DNA from: Candidatus Acetothermia bacterium
Lineage (GTDB): Bacteria > Bipolaricaulota > Bipolaricaulia > UBA7950 > UBA9294
Assembly: GCA_003650505.1 (NCBI GenBank)
Contig: QMQL01000056.1
Coordinates: forward strand, 1 to 6,078
Reading direction: 5' to 3'
Length of the DNA: 6,078 nucleotides
Shown one piece after another: positions 4,582-6,078 of this stretch (position 1 is the first letter of the stretch; each line of letters starts with the position of its first letter). The notes beneath the pieces were generated by a model that searched no databases, was not told the origin of the DNA, and was given only the letters and a program-made list of their open reading frames with translations. The position numbers and the translations under genes are program-made.

Positions 4582-5874
4582 TTGCCGGATGATAGCGCGA
4601 AGAGCCCGAAGTTATCGCTTCGCTGCCTCGGTTGCAGCCGGGAATACGCCCCGCCTGCGATCCGCTGTCCGCGCTGTAAAGAGCCGCTCCTTCGCACCGA
4701 GTATGCGAAAACCGATTTTGCCCCGATCGAGCGGGATGGAATCTTCAAGTTCAGCGATTGGCTCCCCCCGCGCGAAACCGTTGACACCCCGATCGGGCCG
4801 CTCGTCTACCGGAGCGACCGGCTCGCCGAGCGTCTCGGGCTGAAGCGGCTCTACATCGCATTCAACGGATACGCCCCCTCGGTCGGGGCGATGAACATGA
4901 CCGGCTCGTTCAAGGATTTCGAGGCCTTCCCGAGCATCCTCTACATGCGCGAACACGGGGCAGAGTCCGTCATCCTCGCATCGGCCGGGAATACGGCGCG
5001 GGCGTTTGCGTACGCCGGGACGCTCCTTGACTTTCCCGTCTACATCGTTGCCCCTGAGGCGATGGCGAACCACCTCTGGGTCCCGATCGTTCCCTCCGAT
5101 TCGATCCGGCTGATCGTCGTTGCCGGGAGCAACGACTACACGCTGGCGATCGAGCTCGCCGGTCTGATCGCCGACCGGTTCGGGATACCCCCTGAAGGAG
5201 GGGTGCGGAACGTCGCCCGCCGGGACGGGATGGGGACGGTGATCCTCGAGTATGCCCGGACGGTCGGCGCGATCCCACAGCATTACTTCCAGGCGGTCGG
5301 TAGCGGGACAGGGGCGATCGCCGCCTGGGAGGCGTCGATACGACTACTCCGCTCCGGCCGGTTCGACGGGGATCTTCCCCGGCTCCACCTCGTCCAGAAC
5401 GCCCCGTTTACCCCGATCCACGATGCATGGACGCACGGGATCCCGATCCGGCCGGATCTCGACGTAGAAGCTCAGCTATCCCGTATCCGGGAGGTGAGGG
5501 CGGACGTCCTCGCTAACCGGGATCCCCCCTACGGGATCCACGGCGGCGTCGCCGATGCCCTCCGCGACACCGATGGGTGTACCTACGCGGTGACAAATGA
5601 CCAGATCAAGAGCGCAGAGGCGCTGTTCGCCGAGGCTGAAGGGATCCCGACTGGCCCGGAGGGAGGGGCGGCCCTCTCCGCGCTCACAGAAGCGATCGAA
5701 ACCGAACGGGTCAAGTTGGATGACTCGGTCCTCCTCAACATCACCGGGAACGAGGACGCCCTCCTCAAGCGGGACTACACGATCCACCGGCTGAAGCCGT
5801 GGTTGACCCTCCGGCCGGGGAAAGTATCAAAGGACGGGGTGAAGCGGCTTGAACCGTATTTCCGCACCGACTAG
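4582..5874 (+). CDS. cysteate synthase-like PLP enzyme (threonine synthase superfamily)
   Basis: 430 residues from TTG 4582 (436 from ATG 4564). Fold-type II PLP enzyme. A zinc-ribbon-like C-x2-C...C-x2-C lies at the N-terminus (C15, C18, C29, C32). Then come DGIFKFSDWLP (52-62), the PLP lysine in TGSFKDFEA (K111), the substrate loop SAGNTARAF (134-142), EGGVRNVARRDGMGTV (205-220), and the PLP-phosphate loop YFQAVGSGTG (235-244) followed by AIAAWEA. Late segments NRDPPYGIHGGV and LLNITGNED complete the pattern. From memory, this order and wording match archaeal cysteate synthase (TIGR03844; O-phosphoserine + sulfite to L-cysteate + phosphate, for coenzyme M in methanogens) along almost the whole length, and plain threonine synthase much less well. 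No coenzyme M, sulfite or taurine gene is visible beside it, so cysteate could feed another sulfonate route, or the substrate may differ. Superfamily certain; exact reaction inferred. Confidence 0.85.
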   Translation: MPDDSAKSPKLSLRCLGCSREYAPPAIRCPRCKEPLLRTEYAKTDFAPIERDGIFKFSDWLPPRETVDTPIGPLVYRSDRLAERLGLKRLYIAFNGYAPSVGAMNMTGSFKDFEAFPSILYMREHGAESVILASAGNTARAFAYAGTLLDFPVYIVAPEAMANHLWVPIVPSDSIRLIVVAGSNDYTLAIELAGLIADRFGIPPEGGVRNVARRDGMGTVILEYARTVGAIPQHYFQAVGSGTGAIAAWEASIRLLRSGRFDGDLPRLHLVQNAPFTPIHDAWTHGIPIRPDLDVEAQLSRIREVRADVLANRDPPYGIHGGVADALRDTDGCTYAVTNDQIKSAEALFAEAEGIPTGPEGGAALSALTEAIETERVKLDDSVLLNITGNEDALLKRDYTIHRLKPWLTLRPGKVSKDGVKRLEPYFRTD

Positions 5875-6078
5875 CCCAGGCGGACCGCTGTCCCGTAGGC
5901 GAGGATCTCGGCTGCGCCGGCCATCGTCTGCGATGTGGTGAACCTGACGCCGACGATCGCGTTCGCCCCGAGCTCCTCTGCCTCGGCGACCATCCGCCCG
6001 ACCGCCTGATCCCGCGCCCGGCTTAACATCTGGGTGTAATCCTTGATCTCTCCCCCAACGATCGTCCGCAGCCCTGCC
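5871..6078 (-). CDS. YbjQ/UPF0145 family protein, 5' end outside window
   Basis: Reading the minus strand from the window edge (first full codon GCA, 6077-6075) gives 68 residues and a TAG stop at 5873-5871. The start lies beyond the window, so this is the C-terminal two thirds of a family of about 105 residues. Recognisable features are GGEIKDYTQML, a helix of the type RARDQAVGRMVAEAEELGA, then the family hallmark GANAIVGVRFTTS, and the closing strand YGTAVRLG. This is the YbjQ_1 (PF01906, formerly DUF74) pattern, often annotated as heavy-metal-binding domain protein; members form pentamers and the function is not established. It is convergent with the PLP enzyme, and the two stop codons share the palindrome CTAG, so the genes overlap by 4 bp. 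Confidence 0.88.
   Translation of the reverse strand, partial: AGLRTIVGGEIKDYTQMLSRARDQAVGRMVAEAEELGANAIVGVRFTTSQTMAGAAEILAYGTAVRLG

Noticed and set aside
4612..5283. Minus-strand 223-codon open frame antisense to the PLP enzyme
   Set aside because: Low-complexity Arg/Pro/Gly-rich translation; the plus frame has all PLP-enzyme motifs.
1..6078. tRNA or rRNA genes, CRISPR arrays, insertion sequences
   Set aside because: No cloverleaf-like segments, repeat-spacer pattern, transposase motifs or terminal inverted repeats were seen; nearly all sequence is taken up by the genes listed.

Overview
The window is gene-dense, GC-rich (roughly 60% by eye) bacterial DNA. A bacterial-type signal peptidase I with a Ser/Lys dyad argues against an archaeon (archaeal enzymes use Ser/His). 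A LolA-like protein beside a LolCDE/MacB-type ABC transporter suggests an envelope with an outer membrane, though such cassettes are not strictly limited to diderms. Starts include ATG, GTG and probably TTG, and Shine-Dalgarno sites of the form GGAGG(AG) are clear. GATC is strikingly frequent. The lineage cannot be fixed from the sequence; an uncultured thermophile-like phylum such as Bipolaricaulota/Acetothermia is only a guess.

Layout. Positions 1-2513 (+) are a tightly packed operon: the 3' part of a LolA-like outer-membrane-lipoprotein-sorting protein, then an FtsX/MacB-type permease (4-bp overlap), then its ATPase (11-bp overlap). Together they look like a lipoprotein-handling or mechanotransmission-type ABC system. 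A 152-bp spacer (2514-2665) holds an 8-bp-stem hairpin and a possible promoter. It is followed by lepB (2666-3514, +), a signal peptidase I that carries a PDZ-like domain between its catalytic Ser and Lys segments. Facing it, with only 2 bp between stop codons, is a predicted secreted alpha/beta hydrolase (3517-4482, -). An 81-bp divergent spacer separates that gene from a PLP enzyme (4582-5874, +) that closely resembles the cysteate synthase of methanogenic archaea. Last, and unlisted by ordinary start-to-stop ORF finding because its start lies outside the window, is the 3' part of a YbjQ/UPF0145 family gene (5871-6078, -), whose stop codon overlaps that of the PLP enzyme in a shared CTAG.

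How they work together. The first three genes form one functional unit. The signal peptidase serves secretion generally, and the neighbouring hydrolase has a signal peptide that could make it a substrate, but nothing in the sequence links them specifically. The cysteate-synthase-like enzyme has no visible coenzyme M or sulfonate pathway partner here. The two most interesting points are the PDZ-containing signal peptidase and the archaeal-type cysteate synthase homologue in a bacterial genome.
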